Assembly (NCBI GenBank): GCA_023212645.1
Contig: JALBYC010000035.1
Coordinates: forward strand, 1-64,000
DNA from: Farysia itapuensis
Lineage: Eukaryota; Basidiomycota; Ustilaginomycetes; Ustilaginales; Ustilaginaceae
DNA length: 64,000 nucleotides
Direction: 5' to 3'
Both the position numbers and the translations under genes were made by a program. Positions 11,882-21,126 of the stretch are shown in pieces (the first letter of the stretch is position 1; every line of letters starts with the position of its first letter). The notes beneath the pieces are model-generated. The model was not told the origin of the DNA. It was given only the letters and a program-made list of their open reading frames with translations, and made no database searches.

Positions 11882-13219
11882 TCAGAGGTCGTGGAGGAAG
11901 CGTTTGGTGGGGGGGTCGAGACGGTCCATAGACTCGACGGTGGGCAGGGAGAGACGCAGGCTGCTGGAAGATGAACCGGACGACTGTCGCTCGGTCGTAC
12001 TGAGCTCGTCAGCGGACCAGGGCAATACCTGCGTCTCTTGTCCTTGCTCGTCGTCGTCATCCGACAAAGCTGCCCACTCTGCATCGTCGTTGCTTTTCGA
12101 TGCATTCGGCGTAGATTTGAAGTAGGAGCCGAGTGAGAGCTGTGCACCTGGGTGGGCTTTGCGTTCGTGCTTCTGCAGCGAAGCGAGCATGCTACCGAAC
12201 CGATTCCCCGGCATACCCACTGAGTTTGACGGCGGCGGCGGACGGGGAGGCGAAGGACTTGCCGTACTGGACGAGGTCGGGGACGGGACAACGACCGAAT
12301 TGAGCAACTGCTCCTCGTCATCCGACGTCAACACCTGACGTGTCGGTCCCCCAATCTCGTGCCAGGGCAACGGCTGGGTTTCATCATCGTCAACAGGCCA
12401 GACTATCGTCAGCGTCTCCTCATCCTCGTCTTCTTGTGCGTGTTGTGTTTCAAGTGCGTAGACTTTACGATTGCTTCGCGGGGAGCGACACACTGCTTTT
12501 GGCTCGTCGAGCACTGGCGGCTGCGGGGGCACAATCTCGCGCGGTGATGTCCGCCGAGCTTTCTTGGGCGGGGGAGAAGTGGTGATTCGTGCATGCGCCT
12601 TGCGTACCTGGTCGCGCATACGTTGCTGCTGAAACGTGCGAATTTCGTCCGGTGGGAGGCCTGCTAGACGCTGGTACAGGGCCATGTGGGACGATCCAAG
12701 GGCGGTGACCCATTGTGGCGGGGTTTGATGGGAGAGCGAGTCTTGCGTCTGCTCCAACGTTTCTTGGGGCAACGAGTCATGCTGTTCCTGCAGCGAGGGC
12801 GGAGACGATGACGGCAGTGTTGGTGGTGGTGGTGATGATGATGCTAAGCGTGGTCGTTTGGAGGGTGTTGGCTCTTGTAGACGCTGGCCGAAACGTCGTT
12901 GAACAAAGCTGGTAGCGCGTTGGTCCAAGTCATCGCGGTTGTTGCGGTCCTCGCTCTCGGCAGCTCTCGGCTTGCTTCGCGGGACTCTGGCAATCTGCGG
13001 GGTCAAGAAGGTGGCAAGCGTCTGTTGGTGATGCTTCTTTGGCGTTGCACCCATGGTACTGCGAAGCGAGGGCAAGTTGGTCCTATCGCCCAGCACCTTT
13101 GGCTTGCGTGGCGCAGCATTGCTCAATGACCCGACCCGGGGTGATGCAGAACGAATCCAGCCGGTAGGTCTGATGGAGTTGCTGTGGGGACGACTACTTT
13201 CGCCACCTACTGCTCCCAT
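11882..13219 (-). CDS. Disordered protein with two PCNA-interaction-like motifs
   Basis: A 445-residue protein with no recognised globular domain, rich in Ser, Pro, Gln and acidic runs, with a basic N-terminal half. Residues 65-72 (QQTLATFL) and 360-367 (QLSLGSYF) match the PIP-box pattern QxxLxx plus hydrophobic/aromatic pair, the second canonically. An LGDRTN segment (43-48) resembles motifs near the N-termini of some mitotic regulators. Together these suggest a nuclear replication, repair or cell-cycle protein, but I cannot name the family. The ATG at 13219 is the first in frame; a second at residue 56 would keep both motifs. It runs convergent with the Mo-cofactor gene (80 bp between stops). 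Function is inferred only from short motifs. Confidence 0.6.
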   Translation of the reverse strand: MGAVGGESSRPHSNSIRPTGWIRSASPRVGSLSNAAPRKPKVLGDRTNLPSLRSTMGATPKKHHQQTLATFLTPQIARVPRSKPRAAESEDRNNRDDLDQRATSFVQRRFGQRLQEPTPSKRPRLASSSPPPPTLPSSSPPSLQEQHDSLPQETLEQTQDSLSHQTPPQWVTALGSSHMALYQRLAGLPPDEIRTFQQQRMRDQVRKAHARITTSPPPKKARRTSPREIVPPQPPVLDEPKAVCRSPRSNRKVYALETQHAQEDEDEETLTIVWPVDDDETQPLPWHEIGGPTRQVLTSDDEEQLLNSVVVPSPTSSSTASPSPPRPPPPSNSVGMPGNRFGSMLASLQKHERKAHPGAQLSLGSYFKSTPNASKSNDDAEWAALSDDDDEQGQETQVLPWSADELSTTERQSSGSSSSSLRLSLPTVESMDRLDPPTKRFLHDL

Positions 13220-13413
13220 CTTGCCATCAGCATGTCATCATCCTTGGTCGTTGTTGGTCAAGAAGCAATGACTCAGCCGTCCAACAACGACGTGTCGCGG
13301 ATATGCGCGTATCGCGTAGATCATGTTAGATCAGTAAAGCAGCACATACACCACCACAGCACCGCATATCGTGAAAGAATAGTATGTAATTGCATGTGCA
13401 AAGGTATGGGAAA

Positions 13414-13716
13414 CTAGCGAGCCAGATCCCAGAAGTACTTGAGACTGCCACGGACACGCTCTGGTTTTGCCAGACGCTGTTTATCTGTTTGATACGGGAA
13501 AGAAAAGCGAGGGCAGAGAGGTTAGCCAAGGCTGAGCAGAATTGGGGCGCAAAAAGTTGTCTCTCTGTGACTTACCTTGGGATACCAGCTTGCCGCGCCA
13601 TGTGAGCGTTCCCCAGGCTTTTCCGTGTTTACCGCCGTCTTTGAGCTGAGCTTTGGTGATAGTCCAGTAGCACAGCGAGCGATCTGGGATGGGGGGGACT
13701 GGGGAAACTGTGTTGG

Positions 13717-13753
<37 letters not shown>

Positions 13754-14188
13754 TGCTGATGACGCTGCCTGTCTGGTTGAGAGTAGGGCTTGTTTGTGCG
13801 CTTCTCGTTTCTGCTTGAATGCTGCGATGTTTTCGCGGAGGTCGACGCCTGTGGGGACATCGAGACCTGCTGCCTCCCATCTCCGCTGGCGGACTTTATA
13901 CCCGACCCCGTCGTTGGGGAGTGTGGATAGTAGCTCGTACAGTGTCTTGTGCGGGTGAGACGCACGGACGAGCGTCGTCGGCATCGTATCCCTGTCCATA
14001 TGCCAGGTCAACATCCGACTCCCCGCCTTGCCCAGAACTGTACTCATCATCGCCGTCTTGCCCCCCGCTGGCGCAACTCCCGTCTTACCCTCCATGGCTC
14101 GCACCACTGTTTTCGACGCCGTCGCAGCATTCGCAGCTGACAACGCACGCGTCGCTGGTGCAAACAGCGACAGGGTAGGCTTCAACAT
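13414..14188 (-). CDS. Mitochondrial small-subunit ribosomal protein mS34
   Basis: The protein starts with a presequence (MLKPTLSLFAPATRALS) and carries the mS34 pattern LLSTLPNDGVGYKVRQRRW, then a YWTITKAQL...GKAWGTLTWRG block. One intron is needed: exon 1 is 14188-13576, the intron 13575-13485 (91 nt, GTAAGT donor, CAG acceptor), and exon 2 13484-13414. Splicing adds the tail SQDKQRLAKPERVRGSLKYF and onward to WDLAR, restoring a conserved end; total 227 residues. A run of 11 Thr is encoded by a perfect trinucleotide repeat. The start at 14188 is preferred over an in-frame ATG at 14233 because it begins the mitochondrial-type presequence directly. It would act in the mitoribosome small subunit. 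Confidence 0.85.
13718..13750. repeat. Perfect (CGT)11 microsatellite inside mS34
   Basis: Eleven uninterrupted CGT units on the plus strand, read as ACG (Thr) on the coding minus strand. It lies between the two conserved parts of mS34, so length changes of three bases should be tolerated. Confidence 0.9.
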
Positions 14189-14317
14189 GATGCCGGAAAT
14201 GTGGTAGCCAGACGAGCAGCAGCATTCATTCATTCATTCAGCGTGCCGAATCTGCCATTTCAAATTTCTTCTCACCACAGAATGATCACGTGACACATAT
14301 CCATTGCAGGGGCAAAC

Positions 14318-16441
14318 TTAAGCGGCGTTGGCGTGGGCCTGGGCGACGGCAGCTGCTCCTGCACCTTTGAGCATCATAGCTGCGTCTCGGGCCCGATCGT
14401 CACCGTCATTCCCTGTGGCGGAAATGGCATTGGTGGTCTGGCCTTCCTGCAGTAATTCGCAAAGGACACCTACAACCGCGTCGACCTCGTCTGGGGCAAT
14501 GCCGCCACATCCGGCAGCGATCAGACGACGGTAGGCGGCCATGGTGCGACCCGTGCCCTGTTCGCGCGCTCGTGCGATAAACTGGTCCACGACTGCGTTG
14601 CGTTTGCTCTGCACGTCGGCCAGTTGCTGTTTGACTTGATCGATCGCCGAGTCTACCGTCGTGCCGGCGGGTAGCGGTTCGAGGTACTTGAGCGCTTCGC
14701 TGTCCGTGTTTGCGCTGTTACTGGGCAAGAGTGTGCCGCCGACGGCGAGTCCAGCGTCGGTACGGGCACGCTTGATCGCTTCACGCCCGCTCTCCCATCG
14801 CTGCAGCATCTCCTGACGACTGCGCTTGTTCAGTCCAAGCTTGAGGGCAATCTGGAGCGACTGCACTTTGGCACGCTCCTCATCCATGCCCTGTGCTTCC
14901 GAGTGCAGTCCCTCGGCCACTTTGGCGGAATCCTCAATCTCAGACTGGATCTGTTTGAGCAGACCGTGTGCCTGCGTCAGCTTCTTTTCCGAGGCCACAA
15001 TCTCGCTGTCGTAGCTGTCGGCTAGGCTGTGAAGCAGATTGCTCATCAGCGTGACCGCGCGTCCCGCCGTACGCTGTCCTGCTTCCGATGTGTGGAGCGA
15101 GGTGGTGGGAAGCAAGGGCAGGCCGTCTGCGCCAATCTCGACAGCTACCGACCGCGCAGGCGACGATCGGAAACGTTCATCCTCGATAATGTAGTCTTCG
15201 GCATTCTTGCCCTCCTTGTTTCGAATTTTGGGGTCAGCGCCGTGCTCGAGCAGCAGTCGGACGAGTCGCTTGGAGCGGGCACGTGCAGCCATTGTCAATG
15301 GCGTCTCTCCCTCATCGTCCTGGAAGTTCAGAATGTCGGCCAACTGATCGCCATAATCGGCGAGACGGTGAATCATGGTCTCCATGTAGTATCGCGCGGC
15401 ATGCGGCTTGCCCCTGCTCAGAGCGAGATCGACCACGTGGTGGAAGACGGTGCGGTCGCTTCGGTCAATGTTGAGAATGGAGCGGTGGAGCAGCTCAAAC
15501 AGCTCTGGGAATTTGCGCAAGTCGTAGTTGTTGGAAAACATGGTGGCGCGCATCAGGGCCGTCTGCTGGTTGGTATTGACCCGGAAAATGTCGGCGCCAG
15601 CAGAGAGGAGCAGTTTGACGACGCGAATCCGGCCCATTGCGCACGCCCAGTGAAGCGCCGTATGCTCGTCATCGTCGATGCTCATATCCGGATTAAAGTC
15701 AGAAGGCGGGTTGATGAGCAGAGAGGGAACCGTGGTATTCTCCGTGACGAAATAGTCGAGAATAATGTCGGCATACTTTGCCTGGTTGCTTGTCTCGCCA
15801 TGACCAGCAGCGAGATCAGTGATGCGATCGGCAGGCACAGGGCTCGGAGTGCGCGAAGAGCTGCTAATATCGCTGGGAGACGGACTCATACTGCCCTCGG
15901 AAGCATTGGTCTGAATCGCAGCAGCGACCTCCGATTCGGTCTCGATGCTAGTTGCACGCCTGGATCGGCCCAGAAGCGAGGCATCGGCGGGCATGACTTT
16001 CTTGGTGCGGTTCGAGGTGGCAATCGTATGCTTGGGCGCAGGTGGTGGGGATTCGGCCGAAGGAACGTAGGCGGTGATGGGCTGCAAGAGCGCCGTGATA
16101 TTGTATCGCTCCGCCAGCTCAATAGCGACGTCGAGGGGGATCCATGTGCCCTGGTACTTTCCATAACCGCCCTGCACCTTTTCGTGTACACCCTTTTGGA
16201 TCTCGCGCTCGAGGACACGAGTGCGCTGCGGTTTGTCCAAGCCGACGACCTTGAGGATCTGAGTTGCATTGAGCCAGCTATCGGACCGTCTGCGCATCAC
16301 GGCGACCGAATTGATGATGCATTCGTACACGGGCACGCCCGAATACGTTGCCTGTCAACGCAGCCACTGTCAGTTCTCGGTATGCCTCTCACCTGTCAGG
16401 TTGGCACTACTTACCTTGAAGATGGTCTTGTCGTTGGCCAT
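14318..16441 (-). CDS. MBP1: APSES/KilA-N DNA-binding factor with ankyrin repeats (MBF subunit, Mbp1-like)
   Basis: Cell-cycle transcription factor of the Mbp1/Swi4/Res family that drives G1/S genes through ACGCGT (MCB) sites. The first exon is only nine codons (16441-16415, MANDKTIFK). A 63-nt intron (16414-16352, GTAAGT donor, CAG acceptor) joins it to exon 2 (16351-14318), which begins ATYSGVPVYECI; total 686 residues. The APSES domain spans about residues 10-110 (SWLNATQILKVVGL, then TRVLEREIQKG). Ankyrin repeats follow (TALHWACAMGRIRVVKLLL and, further on, TPLTMAARA). The C-terminal region is coiled-coil-rich, as expected for the Swi6-partner segment. It is divergent from EMG1, and its own promoter holds two MCB sites. 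Family assignment is very secure; Mbp1 versus Swi4/Res type is inference. Confidence 0.93.
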
Positions 16442-16512
16442 GGTGTGTTGGATGAGAAGGGCAAGTTGGAGTGAATGCGCACTTCTCTTTTGCACTTTGC
16501 GCTTTCGTCGTG

Positions 16513-16544
16513 ACGCGTCGTTCCGGCCGAGTGACAGAACGCGT
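16513..16544. promoter_or_regulatory. Pair of MCB (ACGCGT) elements in the MBP1/EMG1 divergent promoter
   Basis: Two exact ACGCGT hexamers lie at 16513-16518 and 16539-16544, 26 bp apart, in the 238-bp gap between the MBP1-like start (16441) and the EMG1 start (16680). ACGCGT is the established recognition site of MBF, the complex this very gene should encode. Autoregulation is inference. Confidence 0.6.
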
Positions 16545-16679
16545 TTCTCAAAGAACTTCGGAACTCGGAGGTAATATGAATGTTAGACCGTAATTCACCA
16601 ATCGTTTTTTCTTGATTTTCTTCTTTTGCACTCAACTCGCTCGCGCCTTCTGCTGCAAACAAGACACACATATACAAGG

Positions 16680-17744
16680 ATGTCATCGGCAGGATCAGCT
16701 TCGGATTCAGACAGCGATGACCGTCTGACGACAAGGTCAGCGCCGTCGACTACATACAGACCCATTGCGCCGCTTCCACAGTCACCCAGATCTGTCTCGC
16801 CCTCTTCACGGTCCGCAGCGGCTGACAGTCTGCACGATCGCAATGCCGCAACATCCGTACCAACAGCAGCAGCAGCAACGTCCTCGTCTTCCAAAGCAAT
16901 GCGTCATGCGCTGCCGCCGAAGCCTATGATGGCTAGTGCGGCAGAATCATCTTCGTCGTCCGCAGCGGCGGCAAAAGCGAATGCGTCGTCGAGCAAAAGG
17001 CTGCGTGTCGATTCGTCCCTAGTACCGCAAGTACCCAAAGTGCCAAAGACTGCGACGGAAAAGGAAAACACACCCAGACTCATCGTCGTACTGGAACAGG
17101 CATGCTTGGAAACCTACAAGGTGTCGTCAGGCTCAGCGAGTGGCAGTCATCGTAACAACAAGGATGGAGGGGACAAGTATGCGCTCCTCAATTGCGATGA
17201 TCATCAGCGCGTGCTCGCCAAAATGGGCCGCGACATTGCAGAAGCACGTCCCGACATTACCCACCAATGCCTCTTGACCCTGCTCGACTCGCCGCTTAAC
17301 AAAGCCGGCCTGCTCCAAGTCTACATTCACACAGCCAAAGGCGTCCTGATCGAGGTCAATCCGCACGTCCGAATCCCACGCACATTCAAACGCTTCAGCG
17401 GGTTAATGGTGCAGCTCCTGCACAAGTTGAGCATTCGCTCCGTCGCCGGGTCCGAGAAACTGCTGCGGGTGATCAAGAATCCCGTGACAGATCACTTGCC
17501 TGCCAATACCCACAAAATCACCCTCTCCTTTGACTCTCCCGTCCAGCGATTGACGAGCTACCTGCCAACAGTACCCAAGGACCACTCCATCGCAGTCTTT
17601 GTAGGCGCAATGGCTCACGGTCAGGACAACTTTGCCGACGCCGTCGTCGACGAGAAAATCTCCATCTCGGAATACTCGCTCTCAGCATCGGTCGCTTGTG
17701 GCAAGTTCTGCTGCGCACTTGAGGATTTCTGGGGCGTCATCTAG
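16680..17744 (+). CDS. EMG1: rRNA pseudouridine N1-methyltransferase Emg1/Nep1
   Basis: SPOUT-class methyltransferase that modifies the hypermodified pseudouridine of 18S rRNA and is required for small-subunit biogenesis in the nucleolus. The conserved domain starts near residue 125 ([15 protein letters not shown]). It includes [20 protein letters not shown], the [18 protein letters not shown] block and VEVNP-like [16 protein letters not shown], then the SAM-site region [12 protein letters not shown], with a Cys-rich end. The 354 residues exceed the roughly 250 of yeast because of a Ser/Ala-rich disordered N-terminus of about 120. The ATG at 16680 is the first in frame. It ends 31 bp from the stop of the convergent Nudix gene. 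Identification is secure. Confidence 0.96.
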   Translation: MSSAGSASDSDSDDRLTTRSAPSTTYRPIAPLPQSPRSVSPSSRSAAADSLHDRNAATSVPTAAAATSSSSKAMRHALPPKPMMASAAESSSSSAAAAKANASSSKRLRVDSSLVPQVPKVPKTATEKENTPRLIVVLEQACLETYKVSSGSASGSHRNNKDGGDKYALLNCDDHQRVLAKMGRDIAEARPDITHQCLLTLLDSPLNKAGLLQVYIHTAKGVLIEVNPHVRIPRTFKRFSGLMVQLLHKLSIRSVAGSEKLLRVIKNPVTDHLPANTHKITLSFDSPVQRLTSYLPTVPKDHSIAVFVGAMAHGQDNFADAVVDEKISISEYSLSASVACGKFCCALEDFWGVI

Positions 17745-17775
17745 CTTGCATGCAATATAATAATGGGAGGTTTGT

Positions 17776-19491
17776 TCACATTTTGGAGTGGGTAGGTTGG
17801 TGGGGGAGGACGGCCTCACCGTTGGCCCAGGCGGTGACGAGGACACGGGCAATGGCCGTCTCTGGTGGCAGTCGAATGTCGAGCTTGAGCTGATCCTCTT
17901 GCTGATGCTGTTCCTCTTCGTCAACATGCTCTTTGTCTAGCTTCTCCAGTTCGGCACGGGTAAAGTGCGACGTCTTGTTCTTGGCTGCATCGCGGATGGT
18001 TGCCAAGATCTGTGCTTTGCTATACCACCGCGCGTCCTCCAGCTCGTTATCCAGATCCAACCGGATCGAGTCTGGGTTGACGTCTGCTGCAATGCCGTAG
18101 AACCCCGCCATGAGATTCGCCGGGTAGGGCCAGGGCTGAGACGAGTGGTAAATCACTTGGTGCACCTTGACCCCTGCTTCTTCCAGGACTTCGCGCCGGA
18201 CTGCTTCTTCAAAGCTCTCGCCCGGCTCGCAAAAGCCGGCGAGACACGAGTAGAATCCTTTGGGCCACTTCTTCTGTCGACCGAGCAGGACTTTGTCGCC
18301 GTCGGGACTCAAGATGGCCATGATGATGACCGGGTCGGTTCGCGGGTACTGGTAGTTGCTCAGAGCGAGGCTCGATGGACAGACACTATCGTCCTCGTCG
18401 TCGTTCTGATTGCGCGCAAAAGCCGCGGTGAAAGCGGGCGAGTCGGCCGCGAGACGGAGGGAGGAGCTGCATCCACGTTTGTACCCTGCCCAGAGCGAGT
18501 ACTGCTGGCGGGCACAGCCGGGGCAGTACGTATGGCGCTCGTTCCAGTCCAGCAGTGATTTAGCCTGGGCAACGACGGCTGCGTCGGCCATGGGCCAGGT
18601 CGCAGCACGTGCCGACCCGCGCAGATCGATAAAGTCATACCGCTCATCCTTCTCCACCTTGCTCAAAAGCTCTGCGAGCGGTAGAGGCTCGTCCTTTGCC
18701 ATAAAGGGGGGACGGTAGCTGAGCGAGAGGGCAAAGTAAGGGATACCGGCTGGGGCGGGGGCGTCTGTCGATGCAGTTGGCGTTTGGCCCTGCGACGCCA
18801 GCTCGCCCGGCAGACTCGACTGGGCCAGCTCCGTCTCGTCGATGCCGAGAAAGATGAGCGCCAACCGCGGAGGTCCCACGCCGTCGGTCGCGCGTGTAAA
18901 CTCCTTTTCCGCGCTTGAATCCGCGTTCTTGAGCCCATAAGCGGTAGGGCCAAACACGAGTGGGTCCTTCTCATCCGCTTGGACCGCTCCTGACTTGCGT
19001 ACGGCGTCGAGCACGTACGGCTTGACTTGTTCCCACGACAAGGTCACCAGTCCGCCTTCTTGACCCCCCTCGGCGGGAGCAGAACCATGACACAGGGGAT
19101 TCGACTTGTTCAGCAGCACGAATCGCGTGTGCGGGCTGACAATGGTTGAGTTGAGGAACTCTGAATCAGTCCGCATCCACGAGAGTCTGGACAGCTTACT
19201 GCCTGCATAATAGTTGACCGTGTTGAAGGAAGGGTACTGTCCCGTCAAGTGTGCAGTATTGGAAGGGGAGAGAGAGGCCGACATGGCTGGAGAAGCGAAC
19301 AGCGCAGCGGCTTGGGTTGATTGCGCTGTACGAGCGGTGACGAGTTGCGGCGTGCGAGTCGACCGAGCTAACGCGGGGAAGCAAGTATGAGTGCTGGGCA
19401 GAAAGCACGACTGTGTCGAGCTCAGATCTGTCAGAATGCGTGGTGATACTCGTGTGCTTCTAGACAGACAACAGGCTGCCAGCACCGACAT
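17776..19491 (-). CDS. Peroxisomal NADH pyrophosphatase (Npy1/NUDT12 type Nudix hydrolase)
   Basis: It hydrolyses NADH to NMNH and AMP. A zinc-ribbon-like segment (YCPGC and two further Cys) precedes the Nudix domain. The Nudix box is complete: the stretch GFCEPGESFEEAVRR leads into EVLEEAGV, fitting GX5EX7REUXEEXGU. The NADH-diphosphatase signature SQPWPYPANLMAGF follows. The protein ends in SKM, a PTS1 tripeptide variant. Two starts are plausible. The ATG at 19491 gives 571 residues with an Arg/Ser-rich, acid-poor leader that looks mitochondrial. The ATG at 19284 (MSASLSPS) gives 502 residues and the usual N-terminus of the family. I give the longer form, but the shorter may be the main peroxisomal product. 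Confidence 0.9.
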   Translation of the reverse strand: MSVLAACCLSRSTRVSPRILTDLSSTQSCFLPSTHTCFPALARSTRTPQLVTARTAQSTQAAALFASPAMSASLSPSNTAHLTGQYPSFNTVNYYAGSKLSRLSWMRTDSEFLNSTIVSPHTRFVLLNKSNPLCHGSAPAEGGQEGGLVTLSWEQVKPYVLDAVRKSGAVQADEKDPLVFGPTAYGLKNADSSAEKEFTRATDGVGPPRLALIFLGIDETELAQSSLPGELASQGQTPTASTDAPAPAGIPYFALSLSYRPPFMAKDEPLPLAELLSKVEKDERYDFIDLRGSARAATWPMADAAVVAQAKSLLDWNERHTYCPGCARQQYSLWAGYKRGCSSSLRLAADSPAFTAAFARNQNDDEDDSVCPSSLALSNYQYPRTDPVIIMAILSPDGDKVLLGRQKKWPKGFYSCLAGFCEPGESFEEAVRREVLEEAGVKVHQVIYHSSQPWPYPANLMAGFYGIAADVNPDSIRLDLDNELEDARWYSKAQILATIRDAAKNKTSHFTRAELEKLDKEHVDEEEQHQQEDQLKLDIRLPPETAIARVLVTAWANGEAVLPHQPTHSKM

Positions 19492-19707
19492 GTGTTGCAG
19501 AGACAAGCCTTCCAGCGGGGTCGCGGCGGTCCACAAGCGCTCACACGGCCAGATAGCCGGATCCCGGACGTTACGTCATACTTGTTAGAGCGCGGCATAT
19601 GTCAATGTTAGAGTATTGCACTTTTGGGGCCAGACCAAAAAACAGGAGAGAGAAGGAGGAGGAGGCTATATACATGATAGATGAAAGAGTGTGTGGGAAG
19701 AAGGAGC

Positions 19708-21126
19708 CTAGTCGTCAAAGGTCTTTTTCTTGCCAGCGAACTCTGCTGCACCGCCGGAGCGAGCGCTGCCACCTCGTCCACCGCCGCGTTGACCCCATCC
19801 GCCGCCACGGGGTGTGCCTCGGAAGCTACCGTCACTTCCGCCGCGACCGCCACCACGGCCTCCACCGCCGCGACCTCCGCCGAATCCACCGCCACGTCCA
19901 CCACCGCGTCCGCCGCCAAATCCACCACCACGTCCACCACCTCGTGGCGAACCACCGTCACCGCGGTCCGGTCGTGGTTGCGAAAAGTCAAGGCGGACCG
20001 GTCGACCGGCGAGTTCCTGACCGTTGAGAGCATTGAGCGCAGCTTCGGCAGCGTCCTGAGCAGCAAATTCGACGTAGCCGAATCCTTTGGGTCGGCCAGA
20101 TTCCGGGTCCTTGGGGAGACGAACACCCGAGACTTCACCGTGCTCGCTGAATGCGTTCCATACATCGTCTTCGGAAATGTCAAACGAGAGGTTGCCGATA
20201 AAGAGAGTGGACGAAGGGGCGGAGCGCTGGTCGTTGAACTTCTTTGCGCGGTTGTCCTGGACGTCACCCTTGGGTGTCGAAAGGTCGATCTTGATGTTTC
20301 GTCCGTCCACTTCTTTGCCCTGGCCCTCCTCAAAGGCCTTTTTGGCAGCAGCGGGGGTAGCAAAGTCGACGTAGCCAAATCCACGGCTTCGTCCTGTGGT
20401 TCGGTCAAGCTGTACGCGGGCACTGGTGACTTCGCCAAAGGCCTCCATCTCGGTCTTGAGCCAGTCGTTGTCGACGTTCCAGCTGAGCTGACCAACCCAG
20501 ACCTGATTGGTCTCGCCTTCTTGCAATTCCGCAGCAGGCTCAGCGGCAGCAGTCTTGGCCTTTTTGGCTACAGGCTCCTCTTCGGCAGCCTTGCGCTTCT
20601 TGGATTCGACAGGCTTGGCGGGGGCCTCTTCTTCGTCGGAATCCGACGAATCGTCGGACGAATCTGCTTCAGAGGAAGAGTCATCCGATGAAGAGGAGGC
20701 TGCGTCCTTGGCAACAACCTCATCGTCAGAGTCGTCAGAGTCATCCGAGTCGTCCGAGTCGCTCTTGGCTGCAGCAGCAGCCGCAGCAGCAGGAGCAGCG
20801 GTGCCGTTGGCCTTCTTGGCCACAGCAGGGGCAGTCTCTTCCTCTGCGCTAGAGTCCGAGTCAGAGTCCGAGTCGTCCGAGTCGTCAGAGTCTTCTTCGT
20901 CGTCGTCGCTCTCCTCCTCTTCCTCGGAGGAGTCGCTGGATTCGGGCTCGAGTTCGGGGGTGGGTTCCTTCTTCTTGTTCTTCTTGTCCTTTTTGGAGGC
21001 TTTGAGCTCGACTCCGTTGGTCTTTGGCTCCTCTACCTTGGCGGACTTCTTGGACTTCTTTGTGTCTAAGACGGATGTCGCTGCGACGGGGGCCGCCTTG
21101 GGTGCTGACTTGTCTTTCTTGCCCAT
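19708..21126 (-). CDS. NSR1: Nucleolin-like nucleolar RNA-binding protein (Nsr1/Gar2)
   Basis: A 472-residue protein with three parts. The N-terminus is Lys-rich (MGKKDKSAPK) with long alternating Ser/Asp/Glu acidic runs. Two RRMs follow, with RNP motifs VWVGQL / RGFGYVDF and LFIGNL / KGFGYVEF. The tail is GGRGGG-rich (RGG), ending in KKKTFDD. This is the fungal nucleolin architecture (yeast Nsr1, fission-yeast Gar2), needed for pre-rRNA processing and 40S production in the nucleolus. The ATG at 21126 is preceded by a T-rich tract, and the in-frame extension upstream is not family-like. The acidic and RGG segments are low complexity and will vary in length between strains. Confidence 0.95.
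   Translation of the reverse strand: MGKKDKSAPKAAPVAATSVLDTKKSKKSAKVEEPKTNGVELKASKKDKKNKKKEPTPELEPESSDSSEEEEESDDDEEDSDDSDDSDSDSDSSAEEETAPAVAKKANGTAAPAAAAAAAAKSDSDDSDDSDDSDDEVVAKDAASSSSDDSSSEADSSDDSSDSDEEEAPAKPVESKKRKAAEEEPVAKKAKTAAAEPAAELQEGETNQVWVGQLSWNVDNDWLKTEMEAFGEVTSARVQLDRTTGRSRGFGYVDFATPAAAKKAFEEGQGKEVDGRNIKIDLSTPKGDVQDNRAKKFNDQRSAPSSTLFIGNLSFDISEDDVWNAFSEHGEVSGVRLPKDPESGRPKGFGYVEFAAQDAAEAALNALNGQELAGRPVRLDFSQPRPDRGDGGSPRGGGRGGGFGGGRGGGRGGGFGGGRGGGGRGGGRGGSDGSFRGTPRGGGWGQRGGGRGGSARSGGAAEFAGKKKTFDD

Noticed and set aside
15029..16474. Long plus-strand frame (481 codons) opposite the MBF-type factor
   Set aside because: It is antisense to clear APSES and ankyrin coding sequence; codon bias in GC-rich genes creates long mirror frames.
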